DNA from: Helicobacter saguini
GTDB lineage: Bacteria; Campylobacterota; Campylobacteria; Campylobacterales; Helicobacteraceae
Direction of reading: 5' to 3'
DNA: 64,000 bases
Assembly: GCF_000762875.2 (NCBI RefSeq)
Contig: NZ_JRMP02000003.1
Location: 124,001 to 188,000 of the forward strand
Shown: positions 47,890 through 56,991 of the stretch, piece by piece
Layout: each line of letters begins with the position of its first letter
How positions within the stretch are numbered: position 1 is the stretch's first letter
Notes under the pieces: generated by a model
What the model was told of the DNA's origin: nothing
Database searches by the model: none
The model's input: only the letters and a program-made list of their open reading frames with translations
Program-made: the position numbers and the translations under genes

Positions 47890-50052
47890 CTAATCGCGGA
47901 TGATGCGTGGGGTGATTATGATGATTAGCTCTTCGTTGCGGCTTAGTTTGCTTTGCTTGCCAAAGATTTTATTTAGGGCTTTTGTTTCGCCTAAAGCTGG
48001 GATTGCTTGGGATGAGTTTTGAGCGATGTTGCTAAGTAGTCCGCCGATTATTACGCGTTCGCCATCTTTAAGTTTAATGATTGTTGATAGCTGATTTGTG
48101 CTTAGATTTGGGGGCGAATTTAACGCCTGGCTCGTGTTTTCTAGCTCTGGGTCTTTGGTTTTTGTTATGCTTGGATTTATGCGTAAAATGATAGAATCTA
48201 GGCTGATTGATGGCGTGATGTCTAGCAAGATTCCGCTAAAAACGCTTGGGTATTGTGTGCTGGTGTTTTGAATGGTGTTTGTGGTGTTGTTTGATTGAAA
48301 GACTAGGTTTTGTGAGTAGCGAAGCACTGAGCCTACGCTAATTATGGCTGGTTGGTTATTTAGTGCCATTATTTTTGGATTGCTTAGACTGCGTAAATTT
48401 CCATAGGTTTTTAATAGGCTAAACAAAGGATTTAGGCTAGTTGTCGCGTTTGTAATGCTAAAATTACTGCCATTTGTGGCAAGGTTAAACGCCGAAGTAG
48501 TCGGGTTTAGAATCTTAAAGATTTCCTGCCAGTCAATGCCGATATTTGTGGCGTTAAAGTGCGTCAGCGTAAGGATTTCAACATCAATTGCCACTTGCAA
48601 ATTCATCTTAGATTCTAAGTTATTTAAGAAATGTGCCACATCACGCATTTTAACGCGATTAGTCCAAATTGTCACAAGCCCAGCGCCCTTATCTATCATA
48701 AATCTATCGCCTTTTCGCAGCTCAAGCAGGATGCCGAGCTTAGATTCCACATCAGCCCAAAAGTTGATTTCATCAAGGGAGTAGATTTTCGTGCCGGACT
48801 TGCCAAAGTTGTGGTTTGCGTAGTTCATTTGAGTTCGAAGTTGGTTTTTTAAGGAGAAATTGTCAAGGTAGCCTGATAAGTTTTGTGGGGGATTTTGGGT
48901 GATTAGATTCTGCGTTGGTGGTGGTTGGAAAGCGTAGTTTTGATAGCCGTTGTATCCGCCATAGCCTGTGTATGTGTTTTGATTCCCATAGTTTTGCTCT
49001 TGTGAGAATAGCACATCGGTGTTGCTTTGAGCCATTCTCGTGCTTGAGACATAGTTTAGCTCATAGATTAGCATTTCGTGCTCTTTTAGCACAAGCTGGT
49101 GTGGTTTGATGTCATAAAATGTGTCACTTAGTAGGAGTTTTAGGAGAAAATCTAAGCCTTTGTCTTGCACATTTAGGGAGCTTAAGTGCGTTGGAATCTT
49201 GGCATTTTTATCGCTGTAATATTGAAGGGAAAATTCGCACGATTTCGCCAAAAAGTTTAGAATCTCGTGTATATCAAGGTTGTTTTCTTTTTTTAGGCTA
49301 AAGGTTTGGTTTATACATTTTGGGCTTAGCGTCTTTATATCGATTGAATCTGTGTAAAGGGTGGGTAGGGTTTTGTTATTTAGGGGTTTTTTTATTTGAT
49401 TTTGTTGTGTGTCTTGGGCTTCATTTTGGGCTTCATTTTGGGCTTTTTGGGGCGTGTTATTTTGGTTATTTTCTTGCGTTTGTTGGGTTTTTTCTAGTGA
49501 AAATGGGTTTATTGCATTATGTGCGTTGTATGCATTGTGTGCTAGATTTTCGCTGTGAGTTTGCGGAAATTGCGATGTTAAACTACTATGAATCTTATGA
49601 AACTTAAGCGATAAATCTTTTGGCAAATCTTGCTTAACATACGCACTTAACGCAGATTCTAAATCTTGCATAATTGAGTAATGGTTAGAATCTTGTTTTA
49701 TGGTTTTGTTGGAATCTTGCACGATGTTAGATTCAGTAATTTGCTTAGAATCTTGTTTAATATTAGAATCTTGAGACAAATTAGATTCTATAGATTGTAT
49801 AGAATCTTGCGCTAGATTAGATTCAGTAACTTGCGTAGATTCTATAGAATCTTTTGCTATATTAGAATCTTGCAAAACATTCACAGAATCTTTAGAATCT
49901 TGCGAGTTTTGCGATATAGAATCCACCACAATACTAGAATCTTTTAGCACATTAGATTCTATAATCTCATTTGAATCTAGCTTAGAATCCGCCCACACCA
50001 CGCAAAATAACCCACCACAAATAACATTCAAAATAAGCAAAAATCGCAACAT
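47890..50052 (-). CDS. Outer-membrane secretin (GspD/PilQ/MshL type)
   Basis: Secretins form the outer-membrane gate for type II secretion, type IV pili or DNA uptake. After a signal peptide (MLRFLLILNVICGGLFCVVWA), residues about 23-137 consist of heptamer-coded units (LDSNEIIES, QDSNIAKDSIES). A Gln/Asn-rich stretch follows with a duplicated QNEA (12-bp tandem repeat). N-domains come next, then the secretin core: VAIDVEILTLTHFNATNIGI, LSNPKIMALNNQPAIISVGS, GILLDITPSISLDSIILRI and DGERVIIGGLLSN, ending IIIITPRIIRD. Its length is 720 residues. It stands alone between convergent lptF and divergent fabH. The prepilin peptidase elsewhere in the window could be part of the same machine, as in the Campylobacter transformation system. 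Confidence 0.85.
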   Translation of the reverse strand: MLRFLLILNVICGGLFCVVWADSKLDSNEIIESNVLKDSSIVVDSISQNSQDSKDSVNVLQDSNIAKDSIESTQVTESNLAQDSIQSIESNLSQDSNIKQDSKQITESNIVQDSNKTIKQDSNHYSIMQDLESALSAYVKQDLPKDLSLKFHKIHSSLTSQFPQTHSENLAHNAYNAHNAINPFSLEKTQQTQENNQNNTPQKAQNEAQNEAQDTQQNQIKKPLNNKTLPTLYTDSIDIKTLSPKCINQTFSLKKENNLDIHEILNFLAKSCEFSLQYYSDKNAKIPTHLSSLNVQDKGLDFLLKLLLSDTFYDIKPHQLVLKEHEMLIYELNYVSSTRMAQSNTDVLFSQEQNYGNQNTYTGYGGYNGYQNYAFQPPPTQNLITQNPPQNLSGYLDNFSLKNQLRTQMNYANHNFGKSGTKIYSLDEINFWADVESKLGILLELRKGDRFMIDKGAGLVTIWTNRVKMRDVAHFLNNLESKMNLQVAIDVEILTLTHFNATNIGIDWQEIFKILNPTTSAFNLATNGSNFSITNATTSLNPLFSLLKTYGNLRSLSNPKIMALNNQPAIISVGSVLRYSQNLVFQSNNTTNTIQNTSTQYPSVFSGILLDITPSISLDSIILRINPSITKTKDPELENTSQALNSPPNLSTNQLSTIIKLKDGERVIIGGLLSNIAQNSSQAIPALGETKALNKIFGKQSKLSRNEELIIIITPRIIRD
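49413..49448. repeat. 12-bp tandem repeat in the secretin gene
   Basis: The unit TTTGGGCTTCAT occurs about 2.7 times. It codes the in-frame peptide repeat QNEAQNEAQ in a disordered linker, so copy changes would not break the frame. Confidence 0.7.
49645..49990. repeat. Heptamer cluster in the secretin gene
   Basis: AGATTCT/AGAATCT copies occur throughout these bases and code more than 100 residues of Asp-Ser/Glu-Ser linker directly after the signal peptide, as in the TonB-dependent receptor and the Hof-type porin. Confidence 0.85.
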
Positions 50053-50170
50053 TACAAAACTTTAAAATAAAAATAAAACATAGATTATACAATATTTTTT
50101 ACACTTTTATTTTTTTTGTTATAATTTTAGTTTTTAAATTCTTTTGCCAAAACGCCAAAAAAGGACAAAA

Positions 50171-51196
50171 ATGCCCTACACGACCACACTTAAATCTATC
50201 GCTTCATATCTGCCGCAAAAGTGCGTGCCTAACGCGTATTTTGAGAGTTTCCTTGAGACGAATGATGCGTGGATAACGCAACGCACAGGTATCAAAACGC
50301 GCTATTTTGCGGAGAAAAGTGAGCTAAGTAGCGACTTGGGTTTTAAGGCGGCGGACATTGCGTTGAAAAGGGCGAATCTAGCCCCAAAAGATATTGATTT
50401 GCTACTTTGTGCGACACTTAGCCCGGACTTTTTTGGGATGCCTAGCACGGCTTGTATAATCGCATCAAAACTCGGTATTACCGATGTTCCAGCCTTTGAT
50501 GTGGTCGCGGCTTGCACGGGCTTTATCTATCTTTTGAGCGTGGCGAAAAGCTACATTGAGAGCGGGATGTATCGCAATATTTTGCTTGTGTGTGCGGAGA
50601 AAAGTAGCGCGGTGCTGGATTTCCAAGACCGCGGCACGTGCATACTTTTTGGCGATGGGGCGGGCGCGCTTGTCGTCTCGCGTGGGGAGTTTGTAGAATC
50701 TAGTTTGGATTCTAAGGATTTGAAAAGTGGTATAAAGGATGTGCATATCGGTGCGAATGGCGATTTTGCTAGCCTTCTTTATACGCCACGACTTTCTTTA
50801 GATTCTAACGTTTTAGATTCTAGTGCGTTGCAAAATTCGCAAAAAATGATAATGAAAGGCAATGAGGTCTTTAAAATCGCGGTTCGCACGATTGCAAATG
50901 AGGCAAAAAATATCTTAGAATCTAATGGCTTAAGTGTCGAAAATATCGCGTATTTTATCCCACATCAGGCAAATATTCGCATTATAGATTCTGTGGCTAA
51001 GTCGCTAAATTTCCCGCGCGAAAAGCTAATCTTAACCGTGCAAAAGTATGGAAACACGGGCGCTGCAAGTATCCCTATGGCGATATGTGACGCAATGCAA
51101 GAGGGCAAGTTTAAAAAGGGCGATTTGCTATTGCTTGATAGCTTTGGCTCTGGCTTTACTTGGGGGAGCGCGTTAATTTACGCCGATTTCGTTTGA
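50171..51196 (+). CDS. fabH: 3-oxoacyl-ACP synthase III
   Basis: FabH starts fatty-acid synthesis by condensing acetyl-CoA with malonyl-ACP. The Cys-His-Asn triad is visible: Cys near 114 in VVAACTGFIYLL, His near 267 in FIPHQANIRIID and Asn near 296 in KYGNTGAASIPMA. The start at 50,171 (MPYTTTLKSIASYLP) has AAAAGGACAAAA upstream; the frame opens nine codons earlier. A short heptamer-coded insert (EFVESSLDSKDLKSG) and another near 220 (LDSNVLDSSALQNS) lengthen surface loops. In many relatives fabH follows plsX, but here it stands alone, divergent from the secretin. Confidence 0.93.
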   Translation: MPYTTTLKSIASYLPQKCVPNAYFESFLETNDAWITQRTGIKTRYFAEKSELSSDLGFKAADIALKRANLAPKDIDLLLCATLSPDFFGMPSTACIIASKLGITDVPAFDVVAACTGFIYLLSVAKSYIESGMYRNILLVCAEKSSAVLDFQDRGTCILFGDGAGALVVSRGEFVESSLDSKDLKSGIKDVHIGANGDFASLLYTPRLSLDSNVLDSSALQNSQKMIMKGNEVFKIAVRTIANEAKNILESNGLSVENIAYFIPHQANIRIIDSVAKSLNFPREKLILTVQKYGNTGAASIPMAICDAMQEGKFKKGDLLLLDSFGSGFTWGSALIYADFV

Positions 51197-51233
51197 GATT
51201 TTATAAAATTCCATTTAAAATATAAAAGCGTGA

Positions 51234-52655
51234 TTAAAACACATAATTTACTTGAGCTCTAATTCTTCCCATATTTAAATCACCCATTAAGTAGCCATAT
51301 TGCAATACCGCACTTATATTTGATGTGAATTTGTAGGTGATAGCAGGGCTAAGTTCCAAAAAGCTTACAGGCACAAACTTATTAGCACTACCATGCAAAT
51401 TAGCTGTTACATTATTTAAGTTAGCAAGGTTAGCAAAATGCCCACTGCTACCCTTTTTTAGCACGAAAAAGTGTGAAGTAGTTACAAATACTGCATCTAA
51501 AGATACACCAAACTTTTTATAATTAAATTCTGCTTTACCATAAACAAGAAAAATTGAGCTATTATTAAATCCACCAGAACCAAAAAGACCAAAACCATTT
51601 GCTTCTGTTCCTGCAAAGTTATTCCACAAGATTCCGCCTAGTTTCAAGCCACCTGTATTATCAAACATTGTCCCATAGCCATTTAAAAAGCTTCCTGCAA
51701 GTCCTAGCGATGCACCGATATAACCATTTGGGCTATTAGATTCACTATCATTAGTTAAGTTATATTTATAATCCAATCTAATGTTATACGTGCCACGATT
51801 TTTTGCGTAATTATAAGTATTTGAGCTAAAAAGAGTGTTGAAATCGCTTGAGTTACTAAAAAGCGTAGGTTGATTAGCTATTCTGGCTGCTGTGCTTTGT
51901 ACCATTGCATTAAATGCGTGTTTTCCAATATTAAAACTATATCCCACATCCGCAAATATCATAAAATCTAAAAATCTATGTGATAAGGCATACCAAAAAT
52001 TATAAGAAAATCTTGTGCTTTTAGTAAAATCTTTACTGCTATTAAACCCCAACACAAAGACATTGTTACCTAGTCCAGCAGCGGCAGGAGTTGTGTTTGC
52101 GCGAGAAATAAAAATATCATCACTAATCCAAGTATCCCACCATTGAAATGAAATGTTTAGAAAATCTAAATCAGTATTTTGCACAAAGATTCCAAGTGCT
52201 CTATCTAAAATTGTATCATTAAAAGGTGTAACAACGCTTTTTTGACCGCCTTGCAAAATTGTTTTTGTATTTAGTGAATCTAAGGCATTATAGGTCACAT
52301 AAAAATCTGCGATATTAAATCTATCCACAAACGCACTTACAATATCACCTCGACTACCTGAAATATCACCATCTGTGTTATTCCCATCAGGTGTTGTGCT
52401 GCCTTTTGAGAAAAAGATTCCAGCGGATGCACTAAAGCCTGCTATTTGTCCTGTAGTAATTGTAGGTTTAAGTCGTAATTGCCACCTAGAACCATCAGCA
52501 TCTCTACCATGTACATTTACAAATCGCCCAAAAGCAAATCCATCTAAAGTAGCATTCTCAATCACATCCATAAGCCGCACAGCATTGGAATTAACACTAA
52601 ATACTGCAAATGCCATCACTAAAATTAATAGGTGTTTTTGAAGTTTTGTTATCAT
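51234..52655 (-). CDS. Major outer-membrane porin, Campylobacter MOMP-like
   Basis: The 473-residue protein has a signal peptide (LLILVMAFAVFSVNSNA) and a long beta-barrel rich in Gly, Asn, Phe and Tyr. It starts RLMDVIENATLDGFAFGRFV and ends in the strand LNMGRIRAQVNYVF. The ADFYVTYNALDSLNTKTILQ and GGQKSVVTPFND region, and the general length, resemble the Campylobacter major outer-membrane protein group, which forms cation-selective trimers. The heptamer is nearly absent and codon use looks conventional, as expected for a highly expressed gene. AAAAGG lies before the ATG. Confidence 0.75.
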   Translation of the reverse strand: MITKLQKHLLILVMAFAVFSVNSNAVRLMDVIENATLDGFAFGRFVNVHGRDADGSRWQLRLKPTITTGQIAGFSASAGIFFSKGSTTPDGNNTDGDISGSRGDIVSAFVDRFNIADFYVTYNALDSLNTKTILQGGQKSVVTPFNDTILDRALGIFVQNTDLDFLNISFQWWDTWISDDIFISRANTTPAAAGLGNNVFVLGFNSSKDFTKSTRFSYNFWYALSHRFLDFMIFADVGYSFNIGKHAFNAMVQSTAARIANQPTLFSNSSDFNTLFSSNTYNYAKNRGTYNIRLDYKYNLTNDSESNSPNGYIGASLGLAGSFLNGYGTMFDNTGGLKLGGILWNNFAGTEANGFGLFGSGGFNNSSIFLVYGKAEFNYKKFGVSLDAVFVTTSHFFVLKKGSSGHFANLANLNNVTANLHGSANKFVPVSFLELSPAITYKFTSNISAVLQYGYLMGDLNMGRIRAQVNYVF

Positions 52656-52804
52656 TTTGCTAACCTTTTTGTAAAATATATTGTTAGCTTACATAATTTT
52701 TAAAATAAAATCAATTTTATTCAATTTATGGATTAATATTTTTAATATAAAAATAAATTTGTTACAATTTTACGCTACTAATTTAGATTTTTAAGGAGAA
52801 AAAT

Positions 52805-53077
52805 ATGCGACATTTTAAAATTATTGCTAAAGGTAAAGTGCAGGGTGTTGGTTACCGCAATTTTACATACAAATACGCTACAAGTAAGAATCTATTAGGC
52901 AGCGTAAAAAATTTAAGTGATGGCAGTGTGGAGATATTTGTAAGTCTTCAAGATGGAGCTATTCTTGGCGATTTTTTAGAATCTTTGCTTGTTGGGAATG
53001 GCAGAATGGAGACAAAAAGTTTTGAAATTACGATATTAGAAAATCTTAATTTTAGTGATTTTAGAATTATTGAGTAA
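52805..53077 (+). CDS. acyP: Acylphosphatase
   Basis: This is a small cytosolic enzyme that hydrolyses acyl phosphates. The 90-residue product matches the family length. The catalytic Arg18 lies in IAKGKVQGVGYRNFTYK and the catalytic Asn36 in GSVKNLSDGSVEIFV. AAGGAGAAAAAT precedes the ATG. One heptamer copy codes FLESL. The downstream 199 bp are very AT-rich. Confidence 0.92.
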   Translation: MRHFKIIAKGKVQGVGYRNFTYKYATSKNLLGSVKNLSDGSVEIFVSLQDGAILGDFLESLLVGNGRMETKSFEITILENLNFSDFRIIE

Positions 53078-53276
53078 ATTATATATAAATTTTACAATTT
53101 TATAAATCTTAGTTATTTGCAAAATAGATTTAATATTATAGAATCCATAAATAATAATTATTTATTTAATAAATTACATATTTTATAATGTAATAATTTT
53201 ATTAATTAAAATACTTGTAATTTTTATATAAATTTGATATTATTGTGATATTATTAATTTTTACAAAGGATAAGCT

Positions 53277-53495
53277 ATGTTGTTTGGTAAATTTATAGGT
53301 TTTAAAAGCTATGCTGATGCTAGTTTTTATGTGGTAAATTCTAATGTAAATGTGATTGCTAGCGATATTAAGGATGTTTTTAAGGTAAAAAATAACAAGG
53401 TTATACAACCTCGCGTAAATCCTAGTGAATCTAATTTTACAAACGCAAAAGATTCTAGGAATATTTTAGATTCTATAAAAAGTATTAAATTGTAG
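53277..53495 (+). CDS. Small hypothetical protein
   Basis: A 72-codon frame with a good ribosome binding site (AAAGGATAAGCT before the ATG) encodes a short mixed alpha/beta-looking N-terminal half (MLFGKFIGFKSYADASFYVV). The C-terminal part becomes heptamer-coded (NAKDSRNILDSIKSIKL). I recognise no family. The upstream 199 bp contain TATTATTGTGATATTATTAA-type AT-rich sequence that may hold its promoter. It is convergent with the porin gene, 11 bp apart. Confidence 0.55.
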   Translation: MLFGKFIGFKSYADASFYVVNSNVNVIASDIKDVFKVKNNKVIQPRVNPSESNFTNAKDSRNILDSIKSIKL

Positions 53496-53506
53496 TATTT
53501 GAAATT

Positions 53507-54802
53507 CTAAAACATAAACCTAACGCCGGCGTTAAGCTCAAAAGAATTGCTAACGCCTTTATTAAAAGTCGTGGTGATGTGGCTTATGGCACTCAAAGTA
53601 TTTGTGATTTTAAATTCTAGCATTGCATTAATTTCATTCTGCACCAGCCCTTGAATAGGCGTCCCATTCGCCCTAAGACCGCCATAGTAGCGAGAGCCAT
53701 TAAAAAAAGTCACGCCATACGCCAAATACGCATTAAACTTAGAATCAAAAAAGCTAAAACGCCCAGCCGCATAAAGCAAATGCGCGCTAGAGCCCATCTT
53801 TATAGCGCGCCCACCCCACACAAAAAAGGGCTGCACATTTTTATAAAACGCGCTATTCATATCAATCTGCGTGCCACTCCCAGCACCTAGCACACCGATA
53901 CTGCCCATCCCAGCCGCACCAGAGCCTACATAGCCTACCATAAAATCGATATTTTTTATCCCAGCCAAGATTTTAGCGTCAATCAAAAATGTATTATTAT
54001 TAAAAGAGCGAATGTGAGAATGGTCTTCAATACTGCCTGTGAAACCCGCATTCACGCCAAGCCAAAAGTTATTGCTAAAGACTTTTGCCCAGTGAGCGCG
54101 CCCCCCGATAGTGACAAAAACGCCAGGCACAAAGGTGCTAAATGCGTTAATGTAGGTGGAATCTTTCAAATTTCGCTGATTGCCAAAAAGGTAGTAACGC
54201 GCCCCAAAATTAAAATAGCCAACATTGCCTAACGCCCTAAACGCGGAGATTTCATAATAGCTCACCCGACCATAATCATACGCCCAAAGCCCTTCAATCA
54301 CAAGGTTTTTAAAACTGCCATTTTGCACCAAGATTCCATCAACAAGATGGCTAATCCACTCGCTAATAGGCTGAAAACGTCCAAGTTTTATCGCAGTATC
54401 GCCATCAAAATACTCTAAAAATGTCTCACCCAAAGCCACAGAACTATCGCCAAAGACGCTATTTGCGGTATTTGGCGTGAAATCTTTTCGCATATCTTGT
54501 CGCAGATTTAGCAGGGCTTGTGCGGCGCGAAAGCTAATCGCAAACCGCAAATTATAATAGAATCCTGTCGTATAGCCAAGCCCAACTTGCGCGTTGATAT
54601 AGCCAAGATTGCCCACACGCTTACTATCGCCAAAGAGATTATTCGTATATACGCCATTTTGAGAAGCCATATAATCGCCAAAAAGCAGGATATCCACTTT
54701 TTTACTACCATTTAAAAGCGCAGCATCCAAATTAGTATAACGAGCAAAAGCTAGATTCAATAAACATAGAAAAAGAAAAAAACAACGACTGAAATAACGC
54801 AT
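53507..54802 (-). CDS. Outer-membrane porin-like protein (Hof/Opr type)
   Basis: The 431-residue product has a signal peptide (MRYFSRCFFLFLCLLNLAFA). Its barrel opens with TNLDAALLNGSKKVDILLFG and contains ETFLEYFDGDTAIKLGRFQP and EWISHLVDGILVQNGSFKNL, the conserved region of Helicobacter Hof and OprD-like porins. It ends SFELNAGVRFMF with C-terminal Phe. The substrate is unknown. Heptamer copies are few, unlike in the other Hof-type gene at 25.5 kb, so the repeat load is not a family property. The promoter should lie in the 127-bp gap shared with the divergent Fe-S protein gene. Confidence 0.78.
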   Translation of the reverse strand: MRYFSRCFFLFLCLLNLAFARYTNLDAALLNGSKKVDILLFGDYMASQNGVYTNNLFGDSKRVGNLGYINAQVGLGYTTGFYYNLRFAISFRAAQALLNLRQDMRKDFTPNTANSVFGDSSVALGETFLEYFDGDTAIKLGRFQPISEWISHLVDGILVQNGSFKNLVIEGLWAYDYGRVSYYEISAFRALGNVGYFNFGARYYLFGNQRNLKDSTYINAFSTFVPGVFVTIGGRAHWAKVFSNNFWLGVNAGFTGSIEDHSHIRSFNNNTFLIDAKILAGIKNIDFMVGYVGSGAAGMGSIGVLGAGSGTQIDMNSAFYKNVQPFFVWGGRAIKMGSSAHLLYAAGRFSFFDSKFNAYLAYGVTFFNGSRYYGGLRANGTPIQGLVQNEINAMLEFKITNTLSAISHITTTFNKGVSNSFELNAGVRFMF

Positions 54803-54929
54803 CCACGCCCTTAAAATATGCTTGTTTTGTTAAAAAAAATGTGCTAATTATATCATATTTTATAACTTTACAAAAAATTTTTATATAATTTGAGTTGCCT
54901 TAAAAAAACCCAAACTTTTAGGAAAAATA

Positions 54930-56417
54930 ATGAGTGTAGATTCTATAAATTCACTTGCAAATTCGCAGAGCGGTGTGCAAAATTCCCAAAATATTGTCTT
55001 TAAAAATGTGGAGCATAAAGTAGGTATTATGGAAAAGGCGGCGATGAGTTGTGTGAAGTGCGCAAAATGCGTTCCAACTTGCACGATTTACTCCATTAAT
55101 CGCGATGAGATTACTTCGCCGCGTGGCTACTTAGACTTGGTTCAAGCCTACTCGCAAGGGCGACTTGCGCTAGATTTGAGCCTTAAAAATGCGGTGGAAT
55201 CCTGCTTTTTATGCACGACTTGCGTTACGCAGTGTCCTATGAGTTTGCCTGTGGATTTTGTCATTGAGCGGGTGCGTGTGGATGTTGCGAAAAAGTATGG
55301 AATACCGCTGTATAAACGCTTTTTGTTTTTTTTATTAGGCAAAAGAAGCGTTTTGAATCTTGTTTTTTCGCTTGGATTTTACTTTAATCCTTGTCTTTTT
55401 AAGGATGAAAATGGGCGAAAAAGGCTTCGTTTTGGCTTTGGGAATTTGAAAAATCGCGTGATTACGCCGCTAAATCGCCGAAGTTTTTTGCAAAGATTTA
55501 ATGGGCTTATTGAATCTAAGAATAAAGATTCTATGGAATCTAATTTGCAAGATTCTATAAAAAATGAGAAGTTAGATTCTAAAGAAAACATAGAATCTAA
55601 ATCGCAAGATTCTATAATTTCCATAGAATCTAACCCCCAAAACCCCCGTAAAGTCGGCATTTACATCGGCTGCCTTAGCAATTATAATTATGTGAATGTC
55701 GGCGTGAGCCTGCTTAAAATCCTTGATAGGCTAGGCATTGACGCGTTCATTCCGGGGAAGCAAGAGTGTTGTGGCGCGCCCGCATTTTTTAGTGGCGATA
55801 TTAAAAACACTACGCGTTTGATTAAAAAAAACTTAGACTATCTAGTGCCGCTTTTAAGCGATTTGGACGCACTTTTAGTGCCAGAGGCAACTTGCGCTGC
55901 TATGCTGCTTAGCGACTGGCATCACGCACTTGAAATTGAAAGCGAGGTTTTTGGCATTGATAATGCGGAGTATTTAAGCAAATTAGAATCTTTAAAGAAA
56001 AAAACTTTTATGGCTAGTAAGTGGTTGCACGATTTTACAAGGCTAGATTCTATCCTTTCTAAAAGGAAAAAAAGCCAAACAAAAATCACATATCACGACC
56101 CCTGCCATGCGCGAAAAGTGCTAAAGATTTTTAATGAGCCGCGAAATCTACTCAAAAATTACGCCCTGAAAGAAATGGCTGAATCTAGCACGTGCTGTGG
56201 TTTTGGCGGCGTGACTATTCAAAGTGAAAAATACGACCTAGCCAAAAAAATCGGCGATAAAAAGGCGTGGCATATCGCGGAGAGCAACGCAGAGATTGTG
56301 AGTGCGGAGTGCAGCGCGTGTCGAATGCAAATTGATGATTCTATGGGACGAAACAATGTAAATGCGACTTTTAAGCATCCGCTAGAACTTATCGCTGAAA
56401 GTTTAGAGAAAACTTAA
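54930..56417 (+). CDS. Fe-S oxidoreductase subunit (GlcF/LldE-like, two CCG domains)
   Basis: This is a probable electron-transfer subunit of a glycolate or lactate dehydrogenase at the inner membrane. Two 4Fe-4S motifs are visible: Cys41, 44, 47, 51 in CVKCAKCVPTC and Cys92, 95, 98, 102 in CFLCTTCVTQC. Two CCG domains follow: YIGCLSNYNYVNVG...KQECCGAPAFF and YHDPCHARKV...STCCGFGGVT. Residues about 194-237 are a heptamer-coded insert (NKDSMESNLQDSIKNEKLDS) between the ferredoxin part and the first CCG domain. The flavoprotein partner is not adjacent, so the electron donor is uncertain. AGGAAAAATA precedes the ATG. Confidence 0.85.
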   Translation: MSVDSINSLANSQSGVQNSQNIVFKNVEHKVGIMEKAAMSCVKCAKCVPTCTIYSINRDEITSPRGYLDLVQAYSQGRLALDLSLKNAVESCFLCTTCVTQCPMSLPVDFVIERVRVDVAKKYGIPLYKRFLFFLLGKRSVLNLVFSLGFYFNPCLFKDENGRKRLRFGFGNLKNRVITPLNRRSFLQRFNGLIESKNKDSMESNLQDSIKNEKLDSKENIESKSQDSIISIESNPQNPRKVGIYIGCLSNYNYVNVGVSLLKILDRLGIDAFIPGKQECCGAPAFFSGDIKNTTRLIKKNLDYLVPLLSDLDALLVPEATCAAMLLSDWHHALEIESEVFGIDNAEYLSKLESLKKKTFMASKWLHDFTRLDSILSKRKKSQTKITYHDPCHARKVLKIFNEPRNLLKNYALKEMAESSTCCGFGGVTIQSEKYDLAKKIGDKKAWHIAESNAEIVSAECSACRMQIDDSMGRNNVNATFKHPLELIAESLEKT

Positions 56418-56460
56418 AGCTTAAAAATGTTATGAAAAGGATATCATGAAAAATTGTAAG

Positions 56461-56537
56461 TGGCGGAACGGACGGGGCTCGAACCCGCGACCCCCTGCGT
56501 GACAGGCAGGTATTCTAACCAGCTGAACTACCGCTCC
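56461..56537 (-). tRNA. tRNA-Asp (anticodon GTC)
   Basis: The minus-strand acceptor GGAGCGG pairs with CCGTTCC (one G-T), with encoded CCA. The anticodon loop CTGTCAC carries GTC within the CCTGC/GCAGG stem, and the T-loop is GGTTCGAGCC. It is the last of four tRNA genes in transcription order Lys-Glu-Val-Asp. Confidence 0.96.
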
Positions 56538-56557
56538 AACGCAAAGCATTCTCAAAA

Positions 56558-56633
56558 TGGTGGTCGCTATAAGACTCGAACTTATGACATCCACCTTGTA
56601 AGGGTGGCGCTCTACCAACTGAGCTAAGCGACC
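56558..56633 (-). tRNA. tRNA-Val (anticodon TAC)
   Basis: Acceptor GGTCGCT/AGCGACC with encoded CCA; anticodon loop CTTACAA within the CACC/GGTG stem; T-loop AGTTCGAGTC. It lies 20 bp upstream (in transcription order) of tRNA-Asp. Confidence 0.96.
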
Positions 56634-56683
56634 TTTATCTAGCTAAAATCACGCAATTTATAGCCAACCTAAATTAGCTAAAA

Positions 56684-56758
56684 TGGTGATCCCTAGGGGA
56701 TTTGAACCCCTGTAGCCACCGTGAAAGGGTGGTATCCTAACCACTAGATGAAGGGACC
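56684..56758 (-). tRNA. tRNA-Glu (anticodon TTC)
   Basis: Acceptor GGTCCCT/AGGGATC with encoded CCA; anticodon loop CTTTCAC within the CCACC/GGTGG stem; T-loop GGTTCAAATC. It is one of a four-gene cluster. Its U13 would be the substrate for the TruD enzyme encoded at 7.9 kb. Confidence 0.96.
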
Positions 56759-56796
56759 AAAAGATACAGCAAACTGCCATATCCACGCTAGATAAA

Positions 56797-56872
<76 letters not shown>

Positions 56873-56991
56873 TTAAATTGTGAAATAAAAACTAAAATAT
56901 TATCTTTTTTTAAAGAAAAAGTCAAGGATTTGTAATAAAATTCCTAAAATATTATAAATTTTGATTAAGCACTAATTTAGATTCTAAAAAG

